Source: Coriolopsis trogii (taxonomy: Eukaryota; Basidiomycota; Agaricomycetes; Polyporales; Polyporaceae). Taken from it: DNA of 64,000 nt. The notes under the pieces were generated by a model. That model was not told where the DNA came from, did not search any database, and saw nothing but the letters and a program-made list of their open reading frames with translations. Position numbers and translations under genes: made by a program. The stretch is taken from contig JAHYIO010000033.1 in the NCBI GenBank assembly GCA_020543525.1, forward strand, positions 1,860,001 to 1,924,000, written 5' to 3'. Positions 1 to 10,708 of this stretch are shown here, one piece after another. Within the stretch, counting starts at the first letter, position 1, and each line of letters starts with the position of its first letter.

Positions 1-514
1 GTGCACGCGCATTCTGCAGAGCTCGTCTAAAGATGATCGACTTGAGGTGTGGGTCGACGATGCTGTCAAGGTCAATCCGGAGGGGTTCACTGTACCCTGG
101 AGTATCTGCTCATAAACATGCCTCCTCCACAGAGTTTGGCAATCGACATCAAGCTGATCTACTGGGACAATATATGGACGGTCGAACTATGACGCCATGA
201 TCGGCGTGGTCGAGTTAGCCACATCGTGTCCTCCGATCATCGTCCCTTCAGCACAATCGCAGTCAGACAAGTCTGCCGCTTGTGGCCAGGAACGCAACAT
301 CAATAAGGTTACCGCTTACTCTTGTGGCGGCTTGGTCGGCCAACATAAGGGTTCCTTTGTCCACTCACCATACCAAGCTCCGGGTCGCTTTGACATAGGT
401 CCTTGCGCTTTCGCCGCAATATATTCCTCGTCGCGCTTTGGTATTTGGTATTCGCTCCCTCTCTCCCTCCACAACATTTGCAGCATCTCATTCTGTAACC
501 ATAGGTCGTTCACC
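1..514. other. Gene-free left edge
   Basis: No coding region can be supported here. Short open frames occur on both strands but show no recognisable motif or convincing splice pattern. The last stretch before position 515 would hold the promoter and 5' leader of the small gene that follows. The end of an upstream gene cut by the window edge cannot be excluded. Confidence 0.4.
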
Positions 515-1225
515 ATGAGCAAGCCTCACAAGAGCAAGAACAAGGGAACGAAACCAACCCATGACGCAGAGAAACCCCTTCCCAAACCCGAACTGAGCAA
601 GCGCGACCTTCCTTTCTTGCTGCGTCCGCTCAAGGAGATGCCAAAGAGGCCGCCTGTCGTGCTCCCTCCGAGGGACTTGCTCCGGTGTAGAGGGGTTCCG
701 CTCAACGAGCTTCTCACCAAGCCGCTCGACGACCTGCGTGCCATCGGATGCTTCGACGAGAACGTATCGACCAAGGGCAGCGAAATGTTCATATACATCG
801 AGTTGACTATTGCGGTGAGTAGAAGCCACGACTCCATACTCTCGGTCCTCCTAACCGGGCGAGCGAGAGGCGAAGTGGCTGACGGCGTCTTTTGCCAGTG
901 GCCCGGGCACCATGAGCCCAGGATTGAGGTAAGCACACGGGTGCTCAGCGATGATTGCGTCCTGGTCGCCCAACTCGCTGTTGAAATTGCCAAGAAGTGC
1001 CCGAGGAGAATTGAGGTGAGTGTTCGCAGTCGGTGACCAATGATTGACTTTTGGCTGAGCGTGAACATTCAATAGTATTATGCGAACGAGGGGACCCCTA
1101 AGCAGAAGAAATTGATGGAGCGCGTGTTCCAAATGGATCTCTTGCGTCTTGCTTCGTTCGAATACGTCGAGACCCAACGCGACGGCACGTATCACGCTCT
1201 TGTCGAGTCCACTCTGCTTGTATAG
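515..1225 (+). CDS. Hypothetical protein, three exons (188 aa)
   Basis: The model joins exons 515-814, 899-1015 and 1076-1225. Both introns start GTGAGT and end in CAG or TAG, and all junctions are in phase 0, giving 188 residues. The start is the ATG in the context CACCATGAGC, a good eukaryotic initiation context. The N-terminus is very basic and lysine-rich (MSKPHKSKNKG), followed by a proline- and arginine-rich stretch, then a more ordered part with LNELLTKPLDDLRAIG and, in the last exon, YYANEGTPKQKKLMERVF. I do not recognise a family, signal peptide or membrane segment. The second intron could end differently, but the reading frame stays open through exon 2. The gene is supported by splice sites and frame only. 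Confidence 0.55.
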
Positions 1226-1601
1226 TTACTCCGTGGAGGACTCCGCGGTCTGTTTAACCATCTCGATCAGTGAGTGGTATAGGAAGATGTTACCTTCAAG
1301 CCAACGTTCACTAGAACATGCACCTGGTGGTCAAGTCAGAATGTCCCACTAGGTACGAGTTTTTGACTCTGTAGAATGACATGTACCGAGCAAAATGCAA
1401 GCGTAGGAATTCCAAAGTTCGAAGCTTCTGGCGATCCCAATTTCATTAGCGCGAGAGTGGTGCATGGTTGGAATGGTTTCAAACAAGGCCTAGGGTGGTC
1501 CCATGGCCACGGGAACATTGACTAACCATGACTTTCTCGGGTGCATGCCAGGATGTAATCACTGCCAGTGGCGCTTCGGGAGTGCCTACCTGTACTTCTG
1601 C

Positions 1602-1612
1602 AAAAACAAAAA
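1602..1612 (-). terminator. RNA polymerase III terminator of the tRNA gene
   Basis: On the minus strand two runs of five T lie about 21-32 nt past the 3' end of the tRNA. They read as AAAAA at 1602-1606 and 1608-1612 on the plus strand. This is the expected Pol III stop signal. Confidence 0.7.
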
Positions 1613-1633
1613 CGATGGCGGTTCAAACGCGTA

Positions 1634-1712
1634 GGCGCTACCAGGGCTCGAACCTGGGTTTTGGGAATACCGTGATCAGAATCCCAAGTGATAACCACTA
1701 CACTATAGCGCC
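1634..1712 (-). tRNA. tRNA-Gln(CTG) with 8-nt intron
   Basis: The minus strand folds into a full cloverleaf. The acceptor arm is GGCGCTA paired with TAGCGCC. The D arm is GTGTAGTGGTTATCAC, and the anticodon stem is TGGGA with TCCCA. The T arm is CCAGG-TTCGAGC-CCTGG. The anticodon loop reads TTCTGA before an extra 8 nt, giving anticodon CTG (glutamine, CAG codons) with a short intron at the usual site 3' of position 37. Total length is 79 nt. Internal box A and box B promoters are contained in the D and T arms. If the anticodon stem is shifted by one pair the loop would read TCT (Arg), but that gives a worse stem and an atypical loop. Confidence 0.85.
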
Positions 1713-3373
1713 GCCGAGGCGAAAATCTGCCACAAGCATCTCAACGGACAGTAGGGAGGATTCATCGTCAGATCACTTCGTGAGTTCGAGTAAGGCTACT
1801 GCAAGTACAGTTCACAGTACAACAACACTACAACTGATACAAAGCTACTGTCCTCATCACCAGTCGCGGCTTCGTACATCAATTGCAGACGGCGCGCATT
1901 GTACCATCGTGAACCCAATCGAAGCCTCGGAATCACTGTCTGCAGTCGTACCGCGGAGTGCGGTCGTGATTCGCTTCCATACACCAACCACTGCGCGGCG
2001 GAAGCGATGGCAGATCTTGCGATGGTTGTGCTCGGAGGAAGAACCCGACTCCGCTCGCCCCCTGTGAAGGCAATCAGCGAGTTGAACACATCCTATGAAT
2101 CGCTTACGCAGTCAGAGTCACTTACCGCACGGGGTTGCTCACGCTGCTTGGAGCACGAACACGAGGGTGGGGAGTGACCTGTATAGGCCTACGCCTGCCA
2201 AAGTCGTCGTACGACCCGGCGTGGGATGGGAAGGGATAAGGCGTCAGGTGGATAGGGTCCGAGTATGTGGTGACGAAGGATGCTGCAGTGGGTGACACCC
2301 GCCTCGAGCTGGTGTTGGGGTAGCGATAACGCGGCAACGTTGCTGGCTTCGGAGGAACGGGAGGCGCTATCGAGTAACGGGCCCGACTGCGATGGATGGT
2401 ACGGCTACGGGAGTGGGACGTGTGGTTCATGACGATGAAGACAGATTGCGACGACGGGTAGTCAGCGAGATGGAATGGTGAGCATCGCACGGCCTTATAT
2501 CCAGTAGAGCATTAGTAGAAAGACAAAGCTGGGTGTACCATCGGCAAACCGCCGCTAGCGACTGAGAGACTACTGTGGCCCGGGTACATAGTACCAGTGC
2601 AGAAGATAGGTTGGGATACATGAATAGTCTGATGCCTAGTTATTGAGAGGCCGAAGGTGCGGAATTGATGGTTCGAGAAGTCCAGGCGTGAAGAAAAAGT
2701 ACGAGAGGCCTAGCTCCGACGCCGCACAACGCGGCACGAGACGACGACGACGTCGTCTTAGACTCTGTCGAAGACAAAGGATGTCCGGCGACGGTATGAC
2801 ATGCATTATGCGGCGGCAGCGGGAGCAGAGAGTGTGCTTTGTCGTAGATATAGGCGTGGCACAAGTATTCGGGCGCCAGGCGTCACCGAGACAAAGAAAG
2901 CGAAAACATAGTCTAGGCCCCGACAAGCAGACATGTCCGATATCCCAGCACTCGACATGGAGGTAGATAAGTGACTCACTCGGAGGCTCGGACCAGCCAT
3001 CATCTCGACATGAGAGGCACCAGATTGTCCGCAAGCAGCGAAGTCGAGGTGGATGCATTACTTTGCTATGACAGGGCAATGCACTGTTGCAAGACACTCG
3101 CAAGTATTACCGGGGCTGCGCAGATGAATACGTACCACAGAAGTGTTGGCGAGAGTCGGGAGACATTGTAGTCTGAGCCAGAGAGACTGGTGAGCTGGAG
3201 CCTGGCTACGCGTGAGATTAGATAACCACGTGGGCGGGGTACGGCACCGAGGATCAAACTCAGCCAAATTTTTGAAAGGGGAAGGATGCCGGCGCTTGCC
3301 AAAAAACCCATCTCTATCCGTATCCTCCTCATTCCCCTCCTCCTTCCCTCTTCCCCTCCTCGTCTGCATAGAC
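1713..3373. other. Intergenic stretch between the tRNA and KAP123
   Basis: Several open frames of 60-155 codons lie here on both strands, for example on the minus strand at 2636-3103. None carries a recognisable domain, and their compositions (Arg/Ser-rich, Cys-rich) look like chance translation. A pyrimidine-rich run just before 3374 (about 3310-3360) is a typical basidiomycete core-promoter feature for KAP123. I see no RNA gene. Confidence 0.4.
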
Positions 3374-6300
3374 ATGGATGTATGTCGGCTTGCCTTGTCT
3401 ACTAGTTGGCCCGATTCTGAATGCTACTCTCCAGCCCGCGTTTGTGCAGAACCTGCACGGTCTCCTGGTTCAGTTTACTTCGAATAACACTGAGCAGTTG
3501 AAGAGTGTGAGGGTCACTCTTCCTCCCGATCTGCGTTATCTACATGTTGCTCATGCATCTTCAACAACAGGCGACTGTTACGTTGAAGACAGAGTATTAC
3601 AATAAGCCGCAATGTATCCCCGCACTCGCCAGTATTATCGCCAGTTCCCCGGAGCAAGCGGTGAGTACCTTGTTCTACATGCGTCTTATAAGAAGGGTTC
3701 ATCAAGAGCGGAGCGGGACCCGAGGGCAAAAGGGGAATATGAGGCGTGACGAGTCGGTGCATCGACCACGGCCTGACCATCACGATAGCTCTATGCATCA
3801 TGCTCGAGTACCCATCGTGCAGATCGCACATGCCTCTCCAAATCCCAGGCCATTGCACACCGTGTTCTGGGCTCACTGCAACCCTCATCTGGAAGCTCGA
3901 TGTGTTTGTGAAGGCGATATTACCCTTGGACGTTTGCGAGATTATTCACGCATCCATTCCACGGTCGTTCAGTCAATGGGCTGGTGGTCTTACTTTATCT
4001 CCTGCATCTGTCCTATGATACGCAACGTATTGGAACGACCCACTGACTTTGCCTTCAGGTTCGCCAACTTGCAGCTGTTGAACTCAGGAAACGCATCTCA
4101 GAGAACAGTGGTGAGATCTGGCTCCAGGTTGAATCTGATCAGAGAGAACAAATCAAGAGCAAGCTCCCGGAGTTGGTTATAAATGAGCAGAAGTAAGAAA
4201 ACCACCATCATAGATATGCTTGTCGCTCAACCATCCCCCAGTAACCTCGTTCGGCACTCAACCGCTCGTGTCATTGCTGCGATCGCCTCCATAGAGATGC
4301 CGCTCGACAACTGGCCAACCCTGTTCCCCTTCCTCCAACAGACCTGCGTTTCACCGCAAGCTGTGCACCGAGAAGTCGGCATCTACATCCTCTACGCTGT
4401 CCTCGAGTCGATTGTCGAAGGATTCTCGTCGCAACTGCAAAATTTCCTCAAGCTTTTCGAGGGTCTACTTGTTGACCCCGAGAGTCTCGAGGTCCGGATC
4501 ACAACCGTTCGGTGCGTGGTGTGGTAGCTCTCACAGAGCATTGGCCTGATTGCATCCCGCGCAGTGCTCTTGGTGTTGTTGCGCAATACATCGACATCGA
4601 AAACAAGGCAGAAATCGTGAGTGACATGAGAACTGTCATCGACGCCTTGTTCGCATGCTCAAACGCAACCCCAAGAAAACGTTCCAGAAGTTGCTGCCCA
4701 ATATCATGCACGTCATCGGTCAATGTATCGAGAGCACGAACGAGACCGGCGCCCGTCAGCTGTTTGACGTCCTCGAAACACTGCTCGTCCTCGTCAGTGA
4801 CCTGGATCCTGTGTCCGTAGTGCCCGAATGACCTTCCTTTGCTGCTTCTAGGAAGTTCCTCTCCTCAGTCAATACATCCCTCAACTGGCCGAGTTCCTAC
4901 TTCGCTGCGGAGCCAACCGGGAGTACGATACGGATATGCGTTGCCTTGCTCTCAACGCTCTTCACTGGACTATCCAGTAGTAAGTGTACTCATTGCGAAG
5001 CGTAGCATGCGCTTACACATTTAACAGCAAAAAGTCCAAAATCCAGTCGAATGGCCTCGCTCCCGCGATCCTCGAGGGCCTCATGCCCCTCACGACGGAG
5101 GATGAGCCTGAGGATCAGGACGAGGACTCCCCCTCGCGCTCTGCCCTCAGGGTGATCGATCGCTTGGCGACAACTCTCCCTCCCAATCAGGTCTTCCCCG
5201 CCCTCCGCCAACTGATCCAGCAATACTTCTCGTCTGCTGATCCCGCTCAGCGCCGTGGCGCGATGCTTGCCCTCGGTGTGTCTGTCGAGGGTTGCAGCGA
5301 GTTTATGACTCCGCTCATGCCTCAGGTCTGGCCGGTCATTGAGGCTGCTCTCCAAGACCCGGACGCGACCGTTCGCAAAGCGGGGTGCATTGCCGTCAGC
5401 TGCCTGTGCGAATGGCTTGAAGAGGAGTGCGCTGCCAAGCACGCCGTCCTCGTGCCCGCTATCATGCGTCTCGTGAACGACCCTGTCACCCAGCGGTCCG
5501 CGGTGACTGCACTCGACGCGATTCTGGAGATCATGCACGAGACGATCGACCAGTACTTGAACCTCATTATGGAGTGCATGGTCGGCTTGCTCGACACCGC
5601 GCCTCTTGCAATTAAGTCGGTTGTAGTTGGCGCCATCGGCAGTGCAGCGCATGCTTCGAAGGAGAAGTTTATCCCGTATTTCGCGCCTACGATGGATCGC
5701 TTCAAGCACTTCCTTGTACTCTCGGGTGAAGGCGAAGAACAGGAGGTGCGCGGCATCACGATGGATGCTGTTGGCACCTTTGCCGATGCAGTCGGAAAGG
5801 ATGTGTTCCGTCCCTACTTCGGCGACATGATGGGACAGGCATTCAACGGTGTTGAAGTGGGCGGCCCCCGTCTCAAGGAGTGTAGCTTCCTCTTCTTCGG
5901 TGTCATGGCGCGTGTCTTCGAAGACGAGTTTGCGCCCTACCTTCCCCAGGTTGTGCCTTTGCTGCTCGAGAGCTGCAAGCAAGCCGACCATGGAGTTGAG
6001 GAGACCCAAGCCCGTGAGTACACTCCTTAACCCGTCTTCTGATGACTACCTGATGCTCGTTGCTAGTCTCAGATCCTTCCGTGACCGCGGGCTTCGCGTC
6101 CGGTCTTACGCCCTCAAGCGCCATCATGGTCACCGACGAAGGTGGTGATGGTGATGATGAGCTGGACATCGACGCTCTTCTCGAAGCCAGCACTGGGGTA
6201 TACATCGAGAAGGAAATCGCCGCGGACACGATCGGTACTGTCTTCGCTGCGACCAAGAGCCACTTCCTCCCCTATGTTGAGCAGTGCACGCTCGAGCTCA

Positions 6301-7815
6301 TCAACCTCTTGCCCCACTTTTATGAGGGTATCCGCAAGAGCGCTACGGATTCGCTGCTCGAGATCATCCGCACGTTCTACAACCTCAGTTCGCCTCCGGA
6401 TTGGACGCCCGGTTACAGCGTACGTGCTACCAATGCCGTACTGTGGGCCTCCAGTTGTGTACTAACTCAATATCACAGAATCCTGTTCCCCTGGATCCTC
6501 GTGTACAAGAGCTCGTCAACCATGTCATTCCGGCTCTTCTTGAAATGTACGAGACCGAGGATAACAAGTGCGTGAATATCTTCTCCGTCATACCCAGCCA
6601 TATCGTCCGTATGGCTCCACAAGATGAAAAGTATAACTCAGCTCACTTCGATGCCCCCAAGGGGCGCGTGAGACATTATAATAGATTTCTGTTCCCTGAC
6701 TCTTCATTGTCCTGTTGGTTTCGACCATCGCTAACCCATCTCTCGCTCCACAGGAAGGTCGTATCGAGTCTTTGCGTTGGTCTTGCCGAGACAACGAACA
6801 CACTTGGTCCCGCATTCTTGGAGAACCGTAAGTCATCGATGTTGGCGTATGTGACCGTCTTCTCGCTGAACGATCATTCTCAGGCGTGGAGCAGTTTGCA
6901 CACATCGCTGTCGAAGTCCTCGAGCAGAAGGCTACCTGCCAACAGGATCCCGATCAGGACGAGGGTGACGAGGTACCAGAGGACTCGGCTGAATACGACT
7001 CCATCCTCATCTCATCGGCCGGCGACCTTGTAGCCGCTTTGGCCACTGCTCTCGGTGCCGACTTCGCCTCTGGCTACGAGAAGTTCGCGCCGCTTATCAT
7101 GCAGTACTACGTACGTCGTGATCCCGTCACATTGTAAGAGAATCAAACTGATTATCTGGCATGACTATAGAAAAAGAATAGGTCGCTCAGTGACCGTTCG
7201 TCTGCCATCGGAACGTTGTCCGAAATTATTGGTGGCATGAAGAGCGCAATCACACCATGGACGCAACAGCTCATGGACCTCTTCTTCAGTGCTCTAAGCG
7301 ATAGCGAGCCCGAAGTGCAGTGCAACGCTGCTTTCGCTTCGGGTCTTCTCATTGAGCACTCGGATCTCGACCTTTCGCCACAGTATCTTCAGATCCTCGC
7401 TGCTCTTCGACCGATCTTCGTCGTGGCTCCGGACGCGCCCTCAGCGAAGCTGAATGCGCGCGACAACGCAGTCGGAGCCGTTGCGCGGATGATTGTGAAG
7501 AACACCGCCGCGGTCCCGCTCGATCAGGTCCTCCCTGTTTTCTTCGAGGCGCTGCCACTCCGCAACGACTATCTCGAGAACAGGCCAGTGTTCCGCGCGA
7601 TCTTCCACTTGTTCAAGACGCAGCCGGCTGTTCTCCACCCTTACCTGGACAAGCTCCTACACGTATTCGCGTTCGTGCTCGATCCCACAGCGGGCACCGA
7701 CCAGATCAACGACGAGATTCGTGCGGAGCTCATCTCCCTCATCGGCCTGCTCAACCAAGAAGAGCCCGCCAAGGTCCAGGCTGCGGGCCTGACCGTGTTC
7801 GTGCCCGGGCAGTAG
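3374..7815 (+). CDS. KAP123: Karyopherin / importin-beta family, importin-4 type (Kap123)
   Basis: This is a nuclear import receptor of the importin-4/Kap123 class, which carries ribosomal proteins and histones through the nuclear pore. Known family members are built from HEAT repeats. The model has about 14 exons and roughly 1,080 residues. Exon 1 is only ATGGAT (3374-3379), and splicing yields MDPAFVQNLHGLLVQFT, the usual Kap123 start. Later landmarks are CIPALASIIASSP, LVRHSTARVIAAIAS (importin-beta N-terminal region), ARQLFDVLETLL, YDTDMRCLALNALHW, and a long exon 5028-6013 with an acidic EDEPEDQDEDS stretch followed by HEAT repeats. A second acidic patch (DEGGDGDDELD) follows near 6150. 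The stop is TAG at 7813-7815. One intron (3661-4058, 398 nt) is far longer than the others. A long open frame on the opposite strand (4990-6009) is its codon shadow. Confidence 0.93.
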
Positions 7816-9135
7816 ACGCGTGGTGCCGGTTGAAGGCATAAAAGGGAAGAAGATCATTGTTGTGTTTTTCTAGTCTGCTTGTGGTATCCTGTCGTGCTGC
7901 GCTCTGTAACTCCTCGTCCTCGTCCTCCGTCCTTGTCCATCATTTCATCGTAACTTCTTTCCATCCTCGTTCGTCCTATACGCTCCTGTACGCCATGTTT
8001 TTGACGACCATTGATCGACGATTTCCAGTATCTGATGAATTGTGATGATACTGTACGCCTGTGTACTCCCAACGATACTTATCTAGAATATGTTGGTTGC
8101 TCTAGCAAAGATGCATACTGTATACCTCCGCCCGGGCACAGTTCCAGTGCATCGGGCTGCATAACGTTACCTGCACCAACTACAAACGTGTCAGATATTA
8201 CCCCTCGAGTCCATCGATGGCAAACGCCAATTGAATGCTAGTCCTCTCAGTGAATACGAGCGCGACCGATGCCGTGAGGCTCATCTCCCCTCGGACATGT
8301 TCCGGCTGGTACCCGGCCTCCCTATTCTGAACGACATAGATTACTCAGATGCGCGAGGACCAAGCATGAGGACCTGACATGGTGTAGTCATATTGAGTGG
8401 CTCCGACTGACCTTGGGACGGAGAGTCCGAACGACACGCGTACGCATCATCTTTTGCCGGCTGTATGCCATCAGATGTAGCGGGCAAGTGGTGGATACAA
8501 TTGGAAAGTGATTATGATGTCTTCGAATTCATCACGGCGCGCACGATCTCAGGCAAGTTGCAACGGACTCTGGAGTACATTCGACGCTGATGGCTCCGAG
8601 ACGAGCACTGTTCATAAGCGCCTTAACGTTCCGGTTCGGTACTTATTCCCATGCATCGCCTAGTGGCAGTGCGCCGCGCACGCTGACTGCACATGTCAAC
8701 TTCTTTCTTTTCAAATTTCATCCTTGACATCAAGGTATTCGCTACGAAGGTGGACTAGGAAATCGAACCGAACATGTGTTGAGGATTGATGCGTTGGATA
8801 CCTCGCAAGCAGGTTGCGACAATCTGGTAAGCATTGCTGAAACAGTTCGGACTTTGGCTGCTGCGATAACTTGAACGCATTTACGAAAAGCACATAAATT
8901 TGGATGCCACGCTACCTGTGCGCCACGACCGGGCTGTTGAATTAATACGGGGAGTGTCTCTCTAAATCATCAGAAAAGACAGAACACCCGGTGTGAGCTC
9001 ATAGTTGCTCGTAACCTACTAGCACGGTGCACCGATCATTGTGTGAAGTCGGTACTCCAAACCCGATAAATAGTCCTGGCGCGGATGTCTTCGCATCCGC
9101 CTCATTACACTCTCATATCCAACCCAACAACTAGC
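7816..9135. other. Intergenic stretch
   Basis: It contains the 3' end of KAP123 and the promoter of the tautomerase gene. A TATA-like GATAAATAG lies near 9065, about 70 nt before the next start. No open frame here has a recognisable motif. I see no RNA gene or repeat. Confidence 0.45.
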
Positions 9136-9761
9136 ATGCCCTTCCTTGAACTGAAAACCAACTTTCCGGTTGTGGACGAGAAGGCTTTTTGCCTCGCCTC
9201 CTCAAAGGTTCGTGCATCTACAGGCTGCATGCCCTGCTGAGCGACTCTCCGCATGACTCATCTGGGACTATTTCAGTTTGCAAGCGACACGCCTGAGGCC
9301 TTGATCTCTGTAGCGCTTGACACGACCAAGCCGTTGACATTCGCCGGCTCTTATGAGCCTGTCTTCTTCCTTATTGTCGTACGTCAGCCTATGCCATGTG
9401 TGAACACGTTAACTCCACTAGGAGGCCCTTTTTTGCAGGTCGACTTGAGGACCACACTAGAGGGTGATGAGATGCACTCCAAGGCCTTCTCTGCGTACCT
9501 CAAGGATAAGCTAGGTGTCTCCGACGACCGAGGCTTCATGTCTGTGACTTCGTTCAAGTAGGCATGCTTCTCCCTCTGATTAGATGCCGATCTCCGCAGC
9601 CTGTTCAACGATCCTGGCCCTAGCAGTGTTGGGTGAGTAATACAAGTCAAGCACCATGTTTGACGACAGTGGGCCGCATGATGACATTGTATAGAAGGTA
9701 CAAAGGGATCACTGTTCCTCTCCCAATGAAGACGTACTCAGTAACCGCATGCAATAATTAG
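9136..9761 (+). CDS. MIF-like tautomerase superfamily protein
   Basis: This is a small protein of the macrophage migration inhibitory factor fold. Relatives are trimers that tautomerise keto/enol substrates with an N-terminal proline. Exons are 9136-9207, 9277-9378, 9439-9557, 9600-9632 and 9695-9761, with all junctions frame-consistent. The protein starts MPFLELKTNFPV, which places the catalytic Pro directly after Met as the family requires. It continues with ISVALDTTKPLTFAGSYEP (the central strand and turn), KAFSAYLKDKLGVSDDRGF and a short tail containing RYKGITV, in the place where fungal homologues carry a YKGTT-like strand. Length is about 124 residues, close to the usual 115-120. There is no signal peptide. 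The last small intron is the least certain. The physiological substrate is unknown. Confidence 0.8.
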
Positions 9762-10708
9762 ACTCTCCGCTTAGCAACACTACTATCCGGCAGTCTACAC
9801 CGCGACTCGCGAGGGATTTTGCCACGCACAAATGAAGATCAAGCGCGTAAGAAGGTTGTAGCATAGGTCGAACATAGGGAGGGGGGAATGGACAAGCGAA
9901 CGATGCTGCATCACGTTGTCTATGCTTATCGGGCGTCGAGATGAACTGTCCCCCTGCGACCCTCCTGCCAATATCTGCGAGGTTAATAGCACTTAACGGT
10001 TGCTGTGCGAGTTCAATTGTCTTCGTGATTGTATGTTTGACATACTTTCTGAAACTGCTTCCGCCTACTATATTGTATTTTCGCAATCCCATGCTATCAG
10101 TACGTCTTTCCGATTTTCATGCGGCAGTCATCTGACGACTTGTATCTCAGATGCGGCCTCGTCTTAGCCTCGCATGCTGTGCACATTCTGAGCTGCTCCT
10201 GAGAAATGCTTGGCACACGCTCCCACTCGGGGCCATCGTTCATGAGATACACCTTCCTGACGATGCAAGAATCTGACAACGTCACGCTCACGCTCCATAC
10301 GAAGGGAATCGCCAACGGTACTCATCCCCCTAATGGCATGTCGTCCTTTCCGCAGATGTAGAGGAATACCTAGAAGATGAGAGATTGTCTCTGCGCACCG
10401 GGCAAAGGACATGTGCCTAACATGGTGTATGTTTCACAGTAAGTAGCCATCTGCTATCCCCGATTTCAATCATAGAACTGAACCGCTACGTCCTAAGTCC
10501 AGGTCCGACACATAAAACCGGTATAGCCCGATGCGATGCTCCGCAACCCTTCGCGTAAGCACATGCTGCCCTCAGTCGGTCTCGCAGCGGCGAGCAACTC
10601 TTCACAGGATCCGTGGGCCTTGTATCCTCTGGTATATAGTCCAGAGAGGACTCATCGAAGGCAGAGTCACCACTTCTACTCCTTCAACGACCACATTTCC
10701 GTCCCTCA
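9762..10708. other. Intergenic stretch
   Basis: Open frames of 65-127 codons occur on the minus strand (9709-10092, 10097-10315), but they have no family motif and no splice pattern I can defend. The part before 10709 is the promoter of the membrane-protein gene. Confidence 0.4.

Noticed and set aside
1620..1632. ACGCGT near the tRNA gene and a few other single copies elsewhere
   Set aside because: Isolated six-base matches are expected by chance; only the MBP1 promoter has a cluster.
4990..6009. 339-codon open frame on the minus strand inside KAP123
   Set aside because: It lies opposite a long KAP123 exon with clear family sequence and is a codon-bias shadow.
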